Source: an uncultured Roseburia sp.
GTDB lineage: Bacteria > Bacillota > Clostridia > Lachnospirales > Lachnospiraceae
Direction of reading: 5' to 3'
DNA length: 64,000 nt
Assembly: GCA_900550935.1 (NCBI GenBank)
Contig: URUD01000002.1
Location: forward strand, 72,313 to 136,312
Of this stretch, positions 41,724-51,390 are shown one piece after another (positions within the stretch are counted from its first letter, which is position 1; the number at the start of each line of letters is the position of its first letter). The position numbers and the translations under genes are program-made. The notes below the pieces were generated by a model. It worked only from the letters and a program-made list of their open reading frames with translations. It did not search any database and was not told the DNA's origin.

Positions 41724-41751
41724 TAAAGTATTTTTCTCAAAAAGCCGATAT
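41724..41751 (+). promoter_or_regulatory. Sigma-28/sigma-D-like flagellar promoter
   Basis: TAAA (41724-41727), 16-bp spacer, GCCGATAT (41744-41751). This matches the motility sigma factor consensus TAAA-N15-GCCGATA(A/T), with one extra spacer base. It lies 59 bp before the unknown gene at 41811. Confidence 0.7.
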
Positions 41752-41810
41752 AATCATTAGTAAAGCAGGGATGCAGAATAATTTATTACCAATGGAATGG
41801 AGGAAACATT

Positions 41811-42437
41811 ATGGGAGTAAATTCTATCACAGGAACAACAACAAACAATTACGAGACCAAAACATATAAAAAAGAGACAAGCGCTGCCGCTTCTGGTACT
41901 ACATCCAGGGATACCGCTGCAAAAGACACCGGTGTGATCTATGAAAAATCAACCGATACCAAGACTTCCGGTGTAACCAAAAAGACCGACACCGCACTTG
42001 TTGCCAAATTAAAAGCCGATGCAGAGGAACGTACTTCCCAGCTTCGCTCTCTGGTTGAAAAAATGATGACCAAACAGGGCATTGCGATCGGAACTGCAGA
42101 TGACATGTGGAAATTCCTTGCCAAGGGCGATTTTACCGTAGATGCAGAGACCAAGGCACAGGCCGAGGCTGATATCGCAGAGGATGGCTACTGGGGGGTA
42201 GAGCAGACCTCCGAGCGTATCCTTGATTTTGCAAAAGCTCTCTCCGGCAATGATCCGGACAAGGCAGACTTATTATTGGATGCTTTCAAAAAAGGCTTCA
42301 AAGAAGCAACCAAGACCTGGGGCGATGAGCTCCCGGATATCTCCAAACGCACCTATGATGCAGTCTTGGAGAAATTTGACAAATGGAAAAACGGATCTTC
42401 TGATGATACCACAACAGATGCGACTGAAACCAACTAA
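41811..42437 (+). CDS. Conserved protein of unknown function, probable motility regulon member
   Basis: A 208-residue soluble protein. Residues 1-65 are low-complexity Thr/Ser/Lys-rich; residues 68-195 are helical and well ordered, with DGYWGVEQTSERILDFAKAL near residue 125, GNDPDKADLLLDAFKKGF near 145 and TWGDELPDISKRTYDAVLEKF near 175. The C-terminus is Ser/Asp/Thr-rich. There is no signal peptide or membrane segment. I do not recognise a named family. AGGAAAC precedes the ATG. The sigma-28-like promoter upstream suggests a flagellar or chemotaxis connection; a strong terminator follows, so it is monocistronic. Confidence 0.8.
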   Translation: MGVNSITGTTTNNYETKTYKKETSAAASGTTSRDTAAKDTGVIYEKSTDTKTSGVTKKTDTALVAKLKADAEERTSQLRSLVEKMMTKQGIAIGTADDMWKFLAKGDFTVDAETKAQAEADIAEDGYWGVEQTSERILDFAKALSGNDPDKADLLLDAFKKGFKEATKTWGDELPDISKRTYDAVLEKFDKWKNGSSDDTTTDATETN

Positions 42438-42448
42438 ACAGGATCAAA

Positions 42449-42484
42449 AAAGGACAGGATTTTATTTTATCCTGTCCTTTTTTG
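42449..42484 (+). terminator. Terminator of the unknown sigma-28-type gene
   Basis: A 12-bp perfect stem AAAGGACAGGAT / ATCCTGTCCTTT (42449-42460 and 42469-42480) followed by TTTTTTG. Confidence 0.95.
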
Positions 42485-42537
42485 TGTTATAGGACTCACG
42501 CTTTTCCACCATTTTTATTTTAAACTCTTTCTCTCAC

Positions 42538-44775
42538 TTAAAGTTGCTCCAGCATTGCTTCAAAATCTGCCGCAGGCATTGGCTTTGAGAAATAAAATCC
42601 CTGAATGTCATCACATTTCAGTCGCTGTAAAAACTCAACCTGTCTCTGCTGTTCCACACCTTCTGCTGTAATATGAAGTCCAATCTGCTGTCCCATTCGG
42701 ATAACATGATAAAGTAATGTCTCTCCATCCCTATCTCCGATATGGTCGATCAGACTCTTGTCCAGTTTTAAAGTGTCGAAGCACTGGGTGCTCAAGGTCG
42801 CAAGAGAAGAATATCCGGTACCAAAATCATCCATTAAGATCTCGATTCCCATCTGACGGAACTGGTTTAGCAGCTCGCAGATATCTGCCTTGCCCTCCAT
42901 AACTGTCTCTGTCACTTCCAGCTGAATGTACTTTGAATCAATGTTATACTCCCGTATGATTCCACTATAACGCTGCAGTACATCCGCATAATAGAGAGAA
43001 GCCCTGCTGATGTTAACAGAAACCGGATAGATTTTTTTATTCTTATCCAGCCACTGTTTCTGCTGTTTACATACACTGCGGAACATATATTCATCCAGTT
43101 TCATGATCATACCGTTTTTCTCAAATAACGGAATAAATTTTCCTGGGGAAATCATCTCTCCGTCTTCTTTTCGCCAGCGGACCAATGCTTCACTTCCCAC
43201 AACTTTGCCATCCTCTGTGCTGTATTTGGGCTGATACCAGACTTCGAATTCTCCCTTTTCCAGTGAGATCGGAAAATGTTCTTCCAGTTGTTTCTCCTGC
43301 TGTAATTTCACACGGCTGAACTCGTCATAGAATGCGTAATACTGCTCCGGCTTATCGATCACATGTCCTCTTGCGATCTTGACCTTGCTGTAGGCATCCT
43401 CAAATGTCTCCGTTCCCTGCACATGATAAATGCCATATTCCGCATGAACACCATAGACCTGCAGGTTTTTTGCTTTTTCACTGACCTGCTCAGATACCTG
43501 CTCCAATCGCTCTAACAGTCTTTTCCCATCCGGAGCCGACAAAAACAACAGGAAGATGTCGTCCCTGACATGGGCCGCCATCTCTTCTCCGCACAGTGAA
43601 TGGCTGATCAGCTTCCAGGTTTCCCTGATCATCGTCTCACCCGCATTTTTTCCTGCCGCGATCGTAATGTTATTAAAATTCGTGATATCCATGATGACCA
43701 GGTAACCTTCCCGGGTGTGCCTGCATTCCATATCCATACTGAATTTTGCAAAGTTAGGACCTTTTGTCATCGGATCCTCATATGCAAAACTGTTCATCTT
43801 TCTCTGCTGTTCTTTTGAAAACAGTATCAGCAGTCCCGCGCCAATCAAAATAAAAATCCCCACCAGTAAACTCGTAATATACTGATTTGTCTGAATTGGC
43901 AGAACCCTCTGTTCAAGCACTGCAGATGGAACAATTGTCAGGATATACCAGGTTACGCTTCCGTCCATCAGATCAACCGGCACACAGTAATAATAGTTCT
44001 TTTCAGACAGATACAGAGTTCCACTGCCCTCTTTCTTTTCCTGCATCTGTGCTTTTAAACTGTCAACTGCAGCCTTATTGTCCGAATCCACATTTAACAT
44101 ATCAGAGAAAATATTGTGGGAAAGCTCTAACTTACTATCTCCCATAACCGCCATGATCTTACCATCTGCGTTGACTGCACAGCTGTATCCCTGCCCTTCA
44201 AAGCTGTCGATCTGCAAGGACTCGTTAAATACCTCCGAACTATAAGCCAGACCAAACACACCGGTCACATCGCCTGAATCATTTGGGATCGGAACTGTCA
44301 TGACATTGACCGGACAATGCTCTGCACTGATTGCATCCTGTAAGACACCTGTGATAAAACACTTTCCTTCCATTCCTTTTTTATAGAAATCACGGTATGC
44401 AAGACTGACCACCTCTCCATCCGTCGAATAGGTTGTACCATCCGGAAAACAAAATGCAAAACGTTTCAGCTCATAATCATCGAGAAACGTTTTAAAATAC
44501 GCCAGTTTGCCATCGATATTTGCCGTGGTCGCATCAGTAAGTTCCTTCGAAAGCGAACGGATCAGCTTATAATCTGCATCCACCTTGGTATGCAGTGTTA
44601 CCGCATTCTGTCCTGCCACATCTGCAAGATTCTGCTGTAGCTGTACCTCCATCTCACCTACGTTGACATAAGAACTATGTAACACAGTAACTGCTATGCC
44701 AAACAATGCGAACAATACAATGATGAACTTTTTCATTCCTAATTTTTTACTGCTGTATTTCATGAGTTTTTCCAT
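42538..44775 (-). CDS. Membrane cyclic-di-GMP phosphodiesterase: Cache sensor, degenerate GGDEF, EAL
   Basis: A 745-residue protein: helix near residues 13-33, an extracellular Cache-like sensor (about 35-285), second helix near 292-314, a GGDEF domain whose signature reads VRDDIF (no GGDEF motif, so probably not a cyclase) and an EAL domain from about 490 to the end. The EAL part keeps SEALVRW, NISRASLY, LEVTETVME and the DDFGTGYSSL loop, so it should cleave c-di-GMP. The start at 44775 has only a weak site. It is monocistronic and probably affects motility or biofilm behaviour. Confidence 0.92.
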   Translation of the reverse strand: MEKLMKYSSKKLGMKKFIIVLFALFGIAVTVLHSSYVNVGEMEVQLQQNLADVAGQNAVTLHTKVDADYKLIRSLSKELTDATTANIDGKLAYFKTFLDDYELKRFAFCFPDGTTYSTDGEVVSLAYRDFYKKGMEGKCFITGVLQDAISAEHCPVNVMTVPIPNDSGDVTGVFGLAYSSEVFNESLQIDSFEGQGYSCAVNADGKIMAVMGDSKLELSHNIFSDMLNVDSDNKAAVDSLKAQMQEKKEGSGTLYLSEKNYYYCVPVDLMDGSVTWYILTIVPSAVLEQRVLPIQTNQYITSLLVGIFILIGAGLLILFSKEQQRKMNSFAYEDPMTKGPNFAKFSMDMECRHTREGYLVIMDITNFNNITIAAGKNAGETMIRETWKLISHSLCGEEMAAHVRDDIFLLFLSAPDGKRLLERLEQVSEQVSEKAKNLQVYGVHAEYGIYHVQGTETFEDAYSKVKIARGHVIDKPEQYYAFYDEFSRVKLQQEKQLEEHFPISLEKGEFEVWYQPKYSTEDGKVVGSEALVRWRKEDGEMISPGKFIPLFEKNGMIMKLDEYMFRSVCKQQKQWLDKNKKIYPVSVNISRASLYYADVLQRYSGIIREYNIDSKYIQLEVTETVMEGKADICELLNQFRQMGIEILMDDFGTGYSSLATLSTQCFDTLKLDKSLIDHIGDRDGETLLYHVIRMGQQIGLHITAEGVEQQRQVEFLQRLKCDDIQGFYFSKPMPAADFEAMLEQL

Positions 44776-44860
44776 ATCTTCTGATTTTTATCCTTCGTAA
44801 TGTGTCCCTCCAGTATCATCCTTATCTAAAGATTCTACCACTAACTCTAGTCCTGTGCAA

Positions 44861-44906
44861 CAAAAAAGAGACCGTCTGAAGTTTCTTCTCCATTTACGCT
44901 CTCTTT
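44861..44906 (-). terminator. Terminator of the rarA-aminotransferase genes
   Basis: Minus-strand arms AGAGAGCGT (44896-44904) and ACGGTCTCT (44867-44875) pair with one mismatch, followed by TTTTTTG. Confidence 0.7.
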
Positions 44907-44921
44907 CTGTTCATTTCTATT

Positions 44922-46208
44922 CTATTTTGTCTCTAAAATCTTCTCAATACTTGCTAATTTCACACAGATAACGAAGATCTCGGTTGCAGTTGTCAGATCC
45001 TCTAAACTTGGGTAAGACGGTGCAATACGGATGACAGAATCTTTCGGGTCTTTTCCGTATGGGAATGGTGCTCCTGCCGGTGTCATCACAACACCTGCTT
45101 TTTTCGCTTTGGCAACCACGCTCTTTGCACATCCCTCCAGCGTCTCATAAGTGATGAAATATCCCCCTTTCGGGCTGTACCAGCTTCCTACCCCAAGATC
45201 TTTTAACTCCGTCTCAAACATATTTAAGATCATCTCGAATTTCGGACGGAGAGAAGCCGCATGTTTCTTCATGTGTTCCTCAATACCATGGCTGTCTTTA
45301 AAGTAACGCACATGTCGGAGCTGATTTACCTTATCATAACCGATGGTCTGCACTTTTAACTGTTTCTTGATATCCTCAAGATTGTTTGGTGAAGTTGCGA
45401 TCGCAGCCACTCCGGAACCCGGGAATGTAATCTTACTTGTCGATGCAAATTTATAAACCATATCCGGATTGCCTGCACGTTTGCACTCGGCTAAGATCTC
45501 AATCAGATGATCCTGATCCATATCATAAAGATGGTGTACGCAGTATGCATTATCCCAATAGATACGGAAATCTTTTGCTGCAGGTTTTAATCTTGCAAAA
45601 CGGCGCACAGTCTCGTCAGAATAGGTAATCCCCTGTGGGTTAGAGTATTTTGGCACACACCAGATACCCTTAATGCTCTCATCTTTGCTGACTAAATCCT
45701 CTACCATATCCATATCAGGTCCGGTAGAGAGCATCGGCACATTGATCATCTCGATGCCAAAATGCTCTGTAATTGCAAAATGTCTGTCATATCCCGGAAC
45801 CGGGCATAAGAATTTTACTTTATCTAATTTGCACCACGGAGTACTTCCCATCACACCGTGTGTCATAGAACGGGAAATGGTATCATACATGATATTTAAG
45901 CTGGAGTTTCCATAGATGATAATGTCGTCCGGATTGCACTCCATCATATCGCCCAGTAACACTTTTGCCTCCTGGATGCCATCTAACACACCGTAATTTC
46001 TACAGTCTGTCCCATCTTCACAGGTAAGATCCACGTAAGAAGCTAAAACATCCATAAGACCCATGGAGATATCCAACTGCTCCTGGGATGGTTTTCCTCT
46101 GGACATGTCCAGTTTCAGACCTCTCTGCTGGAATTTCTTGTACTCTGCTTCCAGGGTCTGTTTCTCTTTTAATAATTCCTCTTTGCTCATTTCCTGATAA
46201 GACTGCAT
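44922..46208 (-). CDS. Class I aminotransferase, putative aspartate aminotransferase (1c-type)
   Basis: A 428-residue fold-type I PLP enzyme of the Asp_aminotransf (PF12897-like) subgroup. Features: LDMSRGKPSQEQLDIS near residue 33, DCRNYGVLDGIQEAK near 68, YGNSSLNIMYD near 99, YSNPQGITYSDET near 195, YWDNAYCVHHLYD near 222 and the PLP Lys in FASTSKITFPGSGVA near 258. Group members transaminate aspartate. It begins 4 bp after the rarA stop, so the two are co-transcribed. Confidence 0.9.
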   Translation of the reverse strand: MQSYQEMSKEELLKEKQTLEAEYKKFQQRGLKLDMSRGKPSQEQLDISMGLMDVLASYVDLTCEDGTDCRNYGVLDGIQEAKVLLGDMMECNPDDIIIYGNSSLNIMYDTISRSMTHGVMGSTPWCKLDKVKFLCPVPGYDRHFAITEHFGIEMINVPMLSTGPDMDMVEDLVSKDESIKGIWCVPKYSNPQGITYSDETVRRFARLKPAAKDFRIYWDNAYCVHHLYDMDQDHLIEILAECKRAGNPDMVYKFASTSKITFPGSGVAAIATSPNNLEDIKKQLKVQTIGYDKVNQLRHVRYFKDSHGIEEHMKKHAASLRPKFEMILNMFETELKDLGVGSWYSPKGGYFITYETLEGCAKSVVAKAKKAGVVMTPAGAPFPYGKDPKDSVIRIAPSYPSLEDLTTATEIFVICVKLASIEKILETK

Positions 46209-46212
46209 GAAA

Positions 46213-47547
46213 TTAATCCTCCTTGTTTTCTGTCCCTTTTATTTTACGGAAATACTCCCGAATTTGCTTTTCATAGCCGTTTTCTGACGGCACATAAAAC
46301 TTTTTGTCTGTCAGACCATCCGGCAGGTATTGCTGCTCTACATAATGATTTGGATAACTATGTGCATACAGATAGCCCACACCATGACCTAATTTCCCGG
46401 ATGACTTGTAATGTGCATCCTGCAAATGCACCGGCACCGGAGCTGTCATCGTATTCTTTACGGTCTCCATTGCATCATCAATGGCGCAGATCGCCGAATT
46501 GCTCTTTGGTGCACTCGCCACATAGGTCACTGCCTGTGCCAGTATGATCCGCGCCTCCGGCATACCGATGCGCTCGACTGCCTGCGCGGCGGATGTTGCT
46601 ACCACTAATGCCATCGGATCTGCATTGCTGACATCCTCTGCGGCACAGATCATCACTCTTCTTGCAATAAATTTGATATCCTCTCCGGCATAAAGCATCC
46701 GTGCCAGATAATAGACCGCCGCATCCGGGTCAGACCCACGCATGCTCTTGATAAATGCAGATACCGTATCATAGTGATTGTCACCGGATTTGTCATATCT
46801 GACCACTCTTCTCTGGATACACTCACTCGCCACCTCTAAAGTAATGTGGATCCTGCCATCCGCACTTCGCTCCGTCGTTAAGATACCAAGCTCGATCGCG
46901 GTCAGTGCCGCTCTCGCATCCCCATTGGAAATATCGGCAAGGAATTCAAGCGCATCGTCATCAATGACTGCATCATATGCCGCCATCCCCTTTTCGCTGT
47001 CATTTACTGCACGAAGAAGAAGCGTTTTGATATCTTCTTTTGACAGGCTCTTTAACTCAAAGATAATGGAGCGCGACAGCAGGGCGCCGTTGACTTCAAA
47101 ATACGGGTTCTCTGTCGTCGCACCGATCAGAATGATCGTGCCATCCTCCACAAAGGGAAGTAAATAATCCTGCTGTCCTTTGTTGAACCGATGGATCTCA
47201 TCGATGAAGAGAATCGTCTTTTTGCCATACATCCCCTGATTATTTTTTGCCTGTGTGATGACCTCTTCCATGTCTTTTTTCCCGGCTGAGGTTGCATTGA
47301 TCTGCAGAAAATCTGCACTGGTTGTATGCGCGATCACTTTTGCCAGTGTTGTCTTTCCGGTTCCCGGCGGTCCATACAAGATGATGGAACTTAACTTATC
47401 TGCTTTGATTGCACGGTATAGCAGTTTGTCTTTTCCTATGATATGCTGCTGCCCGACTACCTCATCTAAGGTGGTCGGTCTCATTCTGGAAGCAAGCGGA
47501 GACTCGGTCTCCTTATTCTGCTCTCTCATATACTCAAATAAATCCAT
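46213..47547 (-). CDS. rarA: Replication-associated recombination protein RarA (MgsA)
   Basis: A 444-residue AAA+ ATPase that acts at stalled replication forks. N-terminal DEVVGQQHIIGK, Walker A GPPGTGKTT near residue 45, Walker B LFIDEIHRFNK near residue 98, sensor ATTENPYFEVN near residue 125 and the C-terminal MgsA domain with VNAIPVHL-like PVPVHLQDAHYKSSGKLGHG. ATG 47547 follows AGGA at 6 bp; a longer frame to 47601 is less likely. Its promoter is at 47722-47750. Confidence 0.95.
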   Translation of the reverse strand: MDLFEYMREQNKETESPLASRMRPTTLDEVVGQQHIIGKDKLLYRAIKADKLSSIILYGPPGTGKTTLAKVIAHTTSADFLQINATSAGKKDMEEVITQAKNNQGMYGKKTILFIDEIHRFNKGQQDYLLPFVEDGTIILIGATTENPYFEVNGALLSRSIIFELKSLSKEDIKTLLLRAVNDSEKGMAAYDAVIDDDALEFLADISNGDARAALTAIELGILTTERSADGRIHITLEVASECIQRRVVRYDKSGDNHYDTVSAFIKSMRGSDPDAAVYYLARMLYAGEDIKFIARRVMICAAEDVSNADPMALVVATSAAQAVERIGMPEARIILAQAVTYVASAPKSNSAICAIDDAMETVKNTMTAPVPVHLQDAHYKSSGKLGHGVGYLYAHSYPNHYVEQQYLPDGLTDKKFYVPSENGYEKQIREYFRKIKGTENKED

Positions 47548-47877
47548 ATGAAATCCTGTCTTTTCGGAATCTGTTCTTTTCTGTCCGCCCACGGCGTACA
47601 TTTGAGCATTTTGAATTTTTCAAATTCACATCCTGCATTTTATGAACATTCTTCCTATCTTTTTCCTTTCTTTTTCCAGAAATATGACAGATTTTACTTT
47701 GAAAATTTCATATCTTCTAATACCATACATGAAACATTATGATTTTACAAGCCCCAAAATTATTTTGGGCAATCTGCATTTATTTCCAGATAAATACGGC
47801 ACTTTACTGTAATAAATGAATAAACCTCGCAAAAGCCTTTTTCTCATTATAATAAGGTATTTTTCGCAAGGCAAGTA
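47548..47877. other. Intergenic region between rarA and the deacetylase operon
   Basis: 330 bp without a gene. It holds a minus-strand promoter for rarA (TTGTAA 47745-47750, 17 bp, TATGGT 47722-47727), the imperfect palindrome GCCCCAAAAT/TATTTTGGGC at 47751-47770, which touches the -35 box, and a GU-rich hairpin at 47825-47871 that may terminate the deacetylase operon. I see no small ORF with a ribosome binding site. Confidence 0.6.
47825..47871 (-). terminator. Possible terminator of the glf operon
   Basis: Minus-strand CCTTGCGAAAA pairs with TTTTGCGAGG through GU pairs, followed by TTTATTC. Weak T tract. Confidence 0.4.
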
Positions 47878-48621
47878 TTAATCAAACAAAATCTCTTCCA
47901 CTGTCACGAACGTATACCCCTCCCGCTCCAGTTCATCGATGATCTTAAAGGCGGCTTTTACCGACGATTCGGACGCATCGTGAAGCAGAATGATGTCATC
48001 CTCTTTTACCTGGTCAATGACGCGCTTTGCGATCACATCCGAGTTGCTCGTTTTCCAGTCCAAGGGATCGACATCCCACAGCACCTCGATCATTTTCGTC
48101 TCATAATCAAGATTACATTTCCAGCATCCAAACGGAGGGCGGATATACTCCGGATACTCTCCGGTGACCTTATAGATTGCCGTATTTGTCTTATCCACCT
48201 GCTCGATCGCCGCACTGTCATTTAAGTTGCTTAAATTGACATGCTCATAGGAATGTGTGCCGATCAGATGCCCATCCTGATAGATTTCTTTCACGATCTT
48301 TGGATACCGCTCGACCTCCTTGCCTAACAAAAAAAACGTGGCACTCACACCACGTTCTTTTAAACCATCTAACAGTAATCCGGTATAGTCGGGATTTGGG
48401 CCATCATCAAAAGTAATTGCCACTTTTTTGACTGTTTCACGATTTTGGGACAGTGTCTCACAGGTTTTCTTTTCCATGCTCTCCCTGTATAACAGGGATT
48501 GCCCGAGCAGTACCAGACACATCAGCCCTGCCATCGCAGCCATCTCTCCTTTGACCTTTCTTTTTCTATTTCGATACCAGAATTTTCCGATCTCCAATCC
48601 CGTTCTTCCTTTACTCTGCAC
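47878..48621 (-). CDS. Polysaccharide deacetylase (NodB domain), membrane-anchored
   Basis: Carbohydrate esterase family 4: TFDDGPNPDYTG (metal Asp and catalytic base) near residue 75, GTHSYEHVNLS (metal His pair) near residue 125, IRPPFGCWKC near residue 163, DVDPLDWKT near residue 185 and ILLHD near residue 212. It likely removes acetyl groups from peptidoglycan or a surface polysaccharide outside the cell. A hydrophobic anchor follows RNRKRKVKG near residue 18. The start is uncertain: GTG 48621 has no site, TTG 48597 follows AAAGGA at 9 bp, and ATGs after RKVKGE would lose the basic anchor flank. Confidence 0.88.
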   Translation of the reverse strand: MQSKGRTGLEIGKFWYRNRKRKVKGEMAAMAGLMCLVLLGQSLLYRESMEKKTCETLSQNRETVKKVAITFDDGPNPDYTGLLLDGLKERGVSATFFLLGKEVERYPKIVKEIYQDGHLIGTHSYEHVNLSNLNDSAAIEQVDKTNTAIYKVTGEYPEYIRPPFGCWKCNLDYETKMIEVLWDVDPLDWKTSNSDVIAKRVIDQVKEDDIILLHDASESSVKAAFKIIDELEREGYTFVTVEEILFD

Positions 48622-48663
48622 TCTGTAAAATATATGCAGAGGTTTCGGAAAAATACCCCATTC

Positions 48664-49023
48664 CTACAGCGTATCGTTTTCTATATCCTGATAGACTTCA
48701 TCATAAATATCATTGTAGATATCATCATAAATATCCCCAAAGGAATCATTCTCATAGCCGTTCATCCCCGAAGCATAGTTCACAAATACGGATGTATACA
48801 AAAGGATGGTCAGCAGCACGCCGATGATCCCTGTCACAAGCCCTCCGATGGCAAGCCCTTTCTTCTCATACTGTGTCAACTGGATGATACCAAAAACAAT
48901 CGCTAAAATCCCTGCAATAACATTGATACAGGTACAGAAAAATACAAGGGCTAAGATACCAAGCACCAGAGATGCGATCCCAAATCCGATGCTGTCACTT
49001 TTCCTGTTTTCGTTCATATCCAT
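48664..49023 (-). CDS. DUF4190-domain membrane protein
   Basis: A 119-residue protein with three hydrophobic helices (residues 12-80, with GIASLVLGILALVFFC and GLAIGGLVTGIIGVLLTIL) and a C-terminal tail rich in Tyr, Asp and Glu (repeated D-I-Y-D/N units from about residue 95). DUF4190 proteins have no known function. It is the third gene of the glf operon. Confidence 0.82.
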   Translation of the reverse strand: MDMNENRKSDSIGFGIASLVLGILALVFFCTCINVIAGILAIVFGIIQLTQYEKKGLAIGGLVTGIIGVLLTILLYTSVFVNYASGMNGYENDSFGDIYDDIYNDIYDEVYQDIENDTL

Positions 49024-49040
49024 CTTCTAAAACCTTTCTC

Positions 49041-50051
49041 CTAGTTAAATCCTACTACTTTCTGAGATAATTTATAGGCTGCAACGGAAATCTTTCTGCC
49101 TCCCTTTCCCGGAAGGTTCATCGTATTTCCAAGGATACCCATGCGCAGATGGTGGAACAGACGGATATCTTTGTCCTTGATGTATTTCCATAATTCACGC
49201 TTTTTCAGTAAATTTTCCTCTGTGCCGGAACGGATGAGCATAACCGTAGAAATCACTGTGATGATCTCTAAATAGTTAAACATATAGCGGCGCAGTTTCG
49301 GGTTCACGATCTTCCACAGATCAAATTCATCAATCATGATCTTGTTGACCTTGATCTGCTGGTCGATCCTGCCGATCATCACTTTCTCATTGACCGACTG
49401 ATCTTCTCTGCCGATATAGTAGCGGTAAAAATCCACATCCATATAGTACATGGTCTTAACATTTGGCAGTGGCTTATAAACATAGATATTATCCACATAA
49501 AAAGTATGTTTCGGCAGTACCAGTCCACATTCGCGGAGCAGTTTGGTACGATAAATGACCGAGTGCATCAGAATATACTGTCCCTTGTGCAGCTTTGCTT
49601 CGTTCCAGGTAAAGATACGATCTTTTGGCAAAGACGGATAGTGCATGACCTTTTTGTGCTTTGCGCCCGCCTTTTCATAAACGTAATTGGAGATCATCAT
49701 ATCCAGTGTTTTGTCTCCGCCTGCCAGTTCACGCAGCTTGTTTAAGATCTTCTCATATGCCTCGCCGTCTACCCAGTCATCACTGTCTACAACTTTAAAA
49801 TAAAGTCCTGTCGCATTGCGGATGCCCGCATTGACAGCCTCTCCGTGACCGCCGTTCTCCTGATGGATAGCACGGACAATGCCTGGATATTTTTTTTCAT
49901 ATGCATCTGCAATATCTGCCGTACTGTCCTTTGAACCGTCGTCGATCACTAAGATCTCCACATCATCCCCGCCCGGCAGCAGAGACTTGATGCAGTGTTC
50001 CATATAATCCTGTGAATTGTAACAAGGTATTGCAAAAGTTAATAATTTCAT
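49041..50051 (-). CDS. Family 2 glycosyltransferase
   Basis: A 336-residue GT-A enzyme: FAIPCYNSQDYMEHCI at the start, VLVIDDGSKDSTADIA-like ILVIDDGSKDST near residue 34, ENGGHGEAVNAGI near residue 65 and the metal-binding DSDDW near residue 88. There is no membrane helix of the multi-pass type. It begins 10 bp after glf, so it may use UDP-galactofuranose as donor; that is inference from context. Confidence 0.92.
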   Translation of the reverse strand: MKLLTFAIPCYNSQDYMEHCIKSLLPGGDDVEILVIDDGSKDSTADIADAYEKKYPGIVRAIHQENGGHGEAVNAGIRNATGLYFKVVDSDDWVDGEAYEKILNKLRELAGGDKTLDMMISNYVYEKAGAKHKKVMHYPSLPKDRIFTWNEAKLHKGQYILMHSVIYRTKLLRECGLVLPKHTFYVDNIYVYKPLPNVKTMYYMDVDFYRYYIGREDQSVNEKVMIGRIDQQIKVNKIMIDEFDLWKIVNPKLRRYMFNYLEIITVISTVMLIRSGTEENLLKKRELWKYIKDKDIRLFHHLRMGILGNTMNLPGKGGRKISVAAYKLSQKVVGFN

Positions 50052-50061
50052 GTCTGTTCTC

Positions 50062-51222
50062 CTATCTGTTTATTTCCTGCATCAGTTGTCTGGCAAGTTC
50101 CATCGCTTTTTCGGTCATGGCATCGATATTGTAATATTTATATTCTGCCAGTCTGCCGAGCAGGTGGAAATTCTTCATCCGGGCGGTTAATCTTTTGTAT
50201 TTCTCATATAACTTCTGATTTTCTTCATTTAAGATTGCATAATATGGGATTTCCCCTTCTGCCCCGGTATAGGCAAACGGATATTCTTTCACAATCGTGG
50301 TACCATCCGTATCCTGCTGCCCCGTTAAGAACTTAAACTCCGTGATCCTTGTAAAGTCCTCACTTACCGTATAATTCACAACGCTGTGCCCCTGATACGA
50401 ATCCATGTCATAATGCTCAAAATGAAAATCCAGGGAACGGTATGGCAGCCTGCCAAAACGACAGTCAAACAGTTCATCCAATGCTCCGGTATAGATGACA
50501 TCTCCGGTAAAGGCTTCTCCCTCATAAAAGATCTGTGTATCGGAAAAGGTCAGTACTTCCTGACAGTCCACTCCTGTCTTTACCGTGATATTCCCATGGT
50601 CTAGCATACGTTCAAACATCGGTGTAAAACCGTCTTTCGGCACACCCTGATATTTATCCTGAAAATATCTGTCATCATAAGAGATCAGAACCGGTACCCG
50701 TCCGGTCACCTCCGGACTGATCTCCTCCGGTGTCTGTCCCCACTGTTTCATCGTATATTTTAAGAAGATGTTCTGGTAGACATACTCTGCAATCTCACGG
50801 ATATCCGGGTCGTCCTGTTCCCGTAACTTCATGATCGGTACTCTGCTGCCCTCTCCATAGGTGGCGATCAGCTTCTGCTCAAGCCGGTCTGCTTTTTCTT
50901 TCTCATAAACCATATGCAGGGTATGAAGATTAAACGGAACCGGAATCAGCTCCTCTCCCACCTTTGCCACAACCTCATGTCCAAAAAAATACCAGTCGGT
51001 AAAACGTGACAAAAAAGAAAAAACTTCCTCTTTTCCTGTATGAAAAATATGCGGACCATAGGTATGGATTAAGATACCATGCGGATCCGTTTCATCAAAA
51101 CAATTCCCTCCAATATGATCTCTGCGTTCTAACACCAGAACCTTTTTTCCTGCTTCCTCTGCAAGTATTCTGGCGGTTACGGCACCTGCTGTTCCTGCGC
51201 CAATGACTATACAATCGTACAT
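50062..51222 (-). CDS. glf: UDP-galactopyranose mutase
   Basis: FAD enzyme that converts UDP-galactopyranose to UDP-galactofuranose for cell-surface glycans. The 386 residues have the FAD fold CIVIGAGTAGAVTARILAEE at the start, GGNCFDETD near residue 40, YGPHIFHT near residue 55 and the conserved WGQTPEEISPEV near residue 160 and DDRYFQDKYQGVPKDGFTPM near residue 182. ATG 51222 has GGAG 7 bp upstream. It is the first gene of glf-GT2-DUF4190-deacetylase. Confidence 0.96.
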   Translation of the reverse strand: MYDCIVIGAGTAGAVTARILAEEAGKKVLVLERRDHIGGNCFDETDPHGILIHTYGPHIFHTGKEEVFSFLSRFTDWYFFGHEVVAKVGEELIPVPFNLHTLHMVYEKEKADRLEQKLIATYGEGSRVPIMKLREQDDPDIREIAEYVYQNIFLKYTMKQWGQTPEEISPEVTGRVPVLISYDDRYFQDKYQGVPKDGFTPMFERMLDHGNITVKTGVDCQEVLTFSDTQIFYEGEAFTGDVIYTGALDELFDCRFGRLPYRSLDFHFEHYDMDSYQGHSVVNYTVSEDFTRITEFKFLTGQQDTDGTTIVKEYPFAYTGAEGEIPYYAILNEENQKLYEKYKRLTARMKNFHLLGRLAEYKYYNIDAMTEKAMELARQLMQEINR

Positions 51223-51253
51223 CTGCCGACTCCTTTCTCCTCGCTTAATACCC

Positions 51254-51282
51254 ATTATACACAGTTTTATGCACCATTCCAA
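51254..51282 (-). promoter_or_regulatory. glf operon promoter
   Basis: Minus-strand TTGGAA (51277-51282), 17-bp spacer, TATAAT (51254-51259). Confidence 0.82.
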
Positions 51283-51390
51283 TTCATTTTTTCATTAAGA
51301 CTTTCTTAAGGTCTGCTTTTCTCCTGTTTTGTTCATATTTTATTTACAAAAATCTCATAAACTTGGCATAACACGGTCACAATTACCGCA

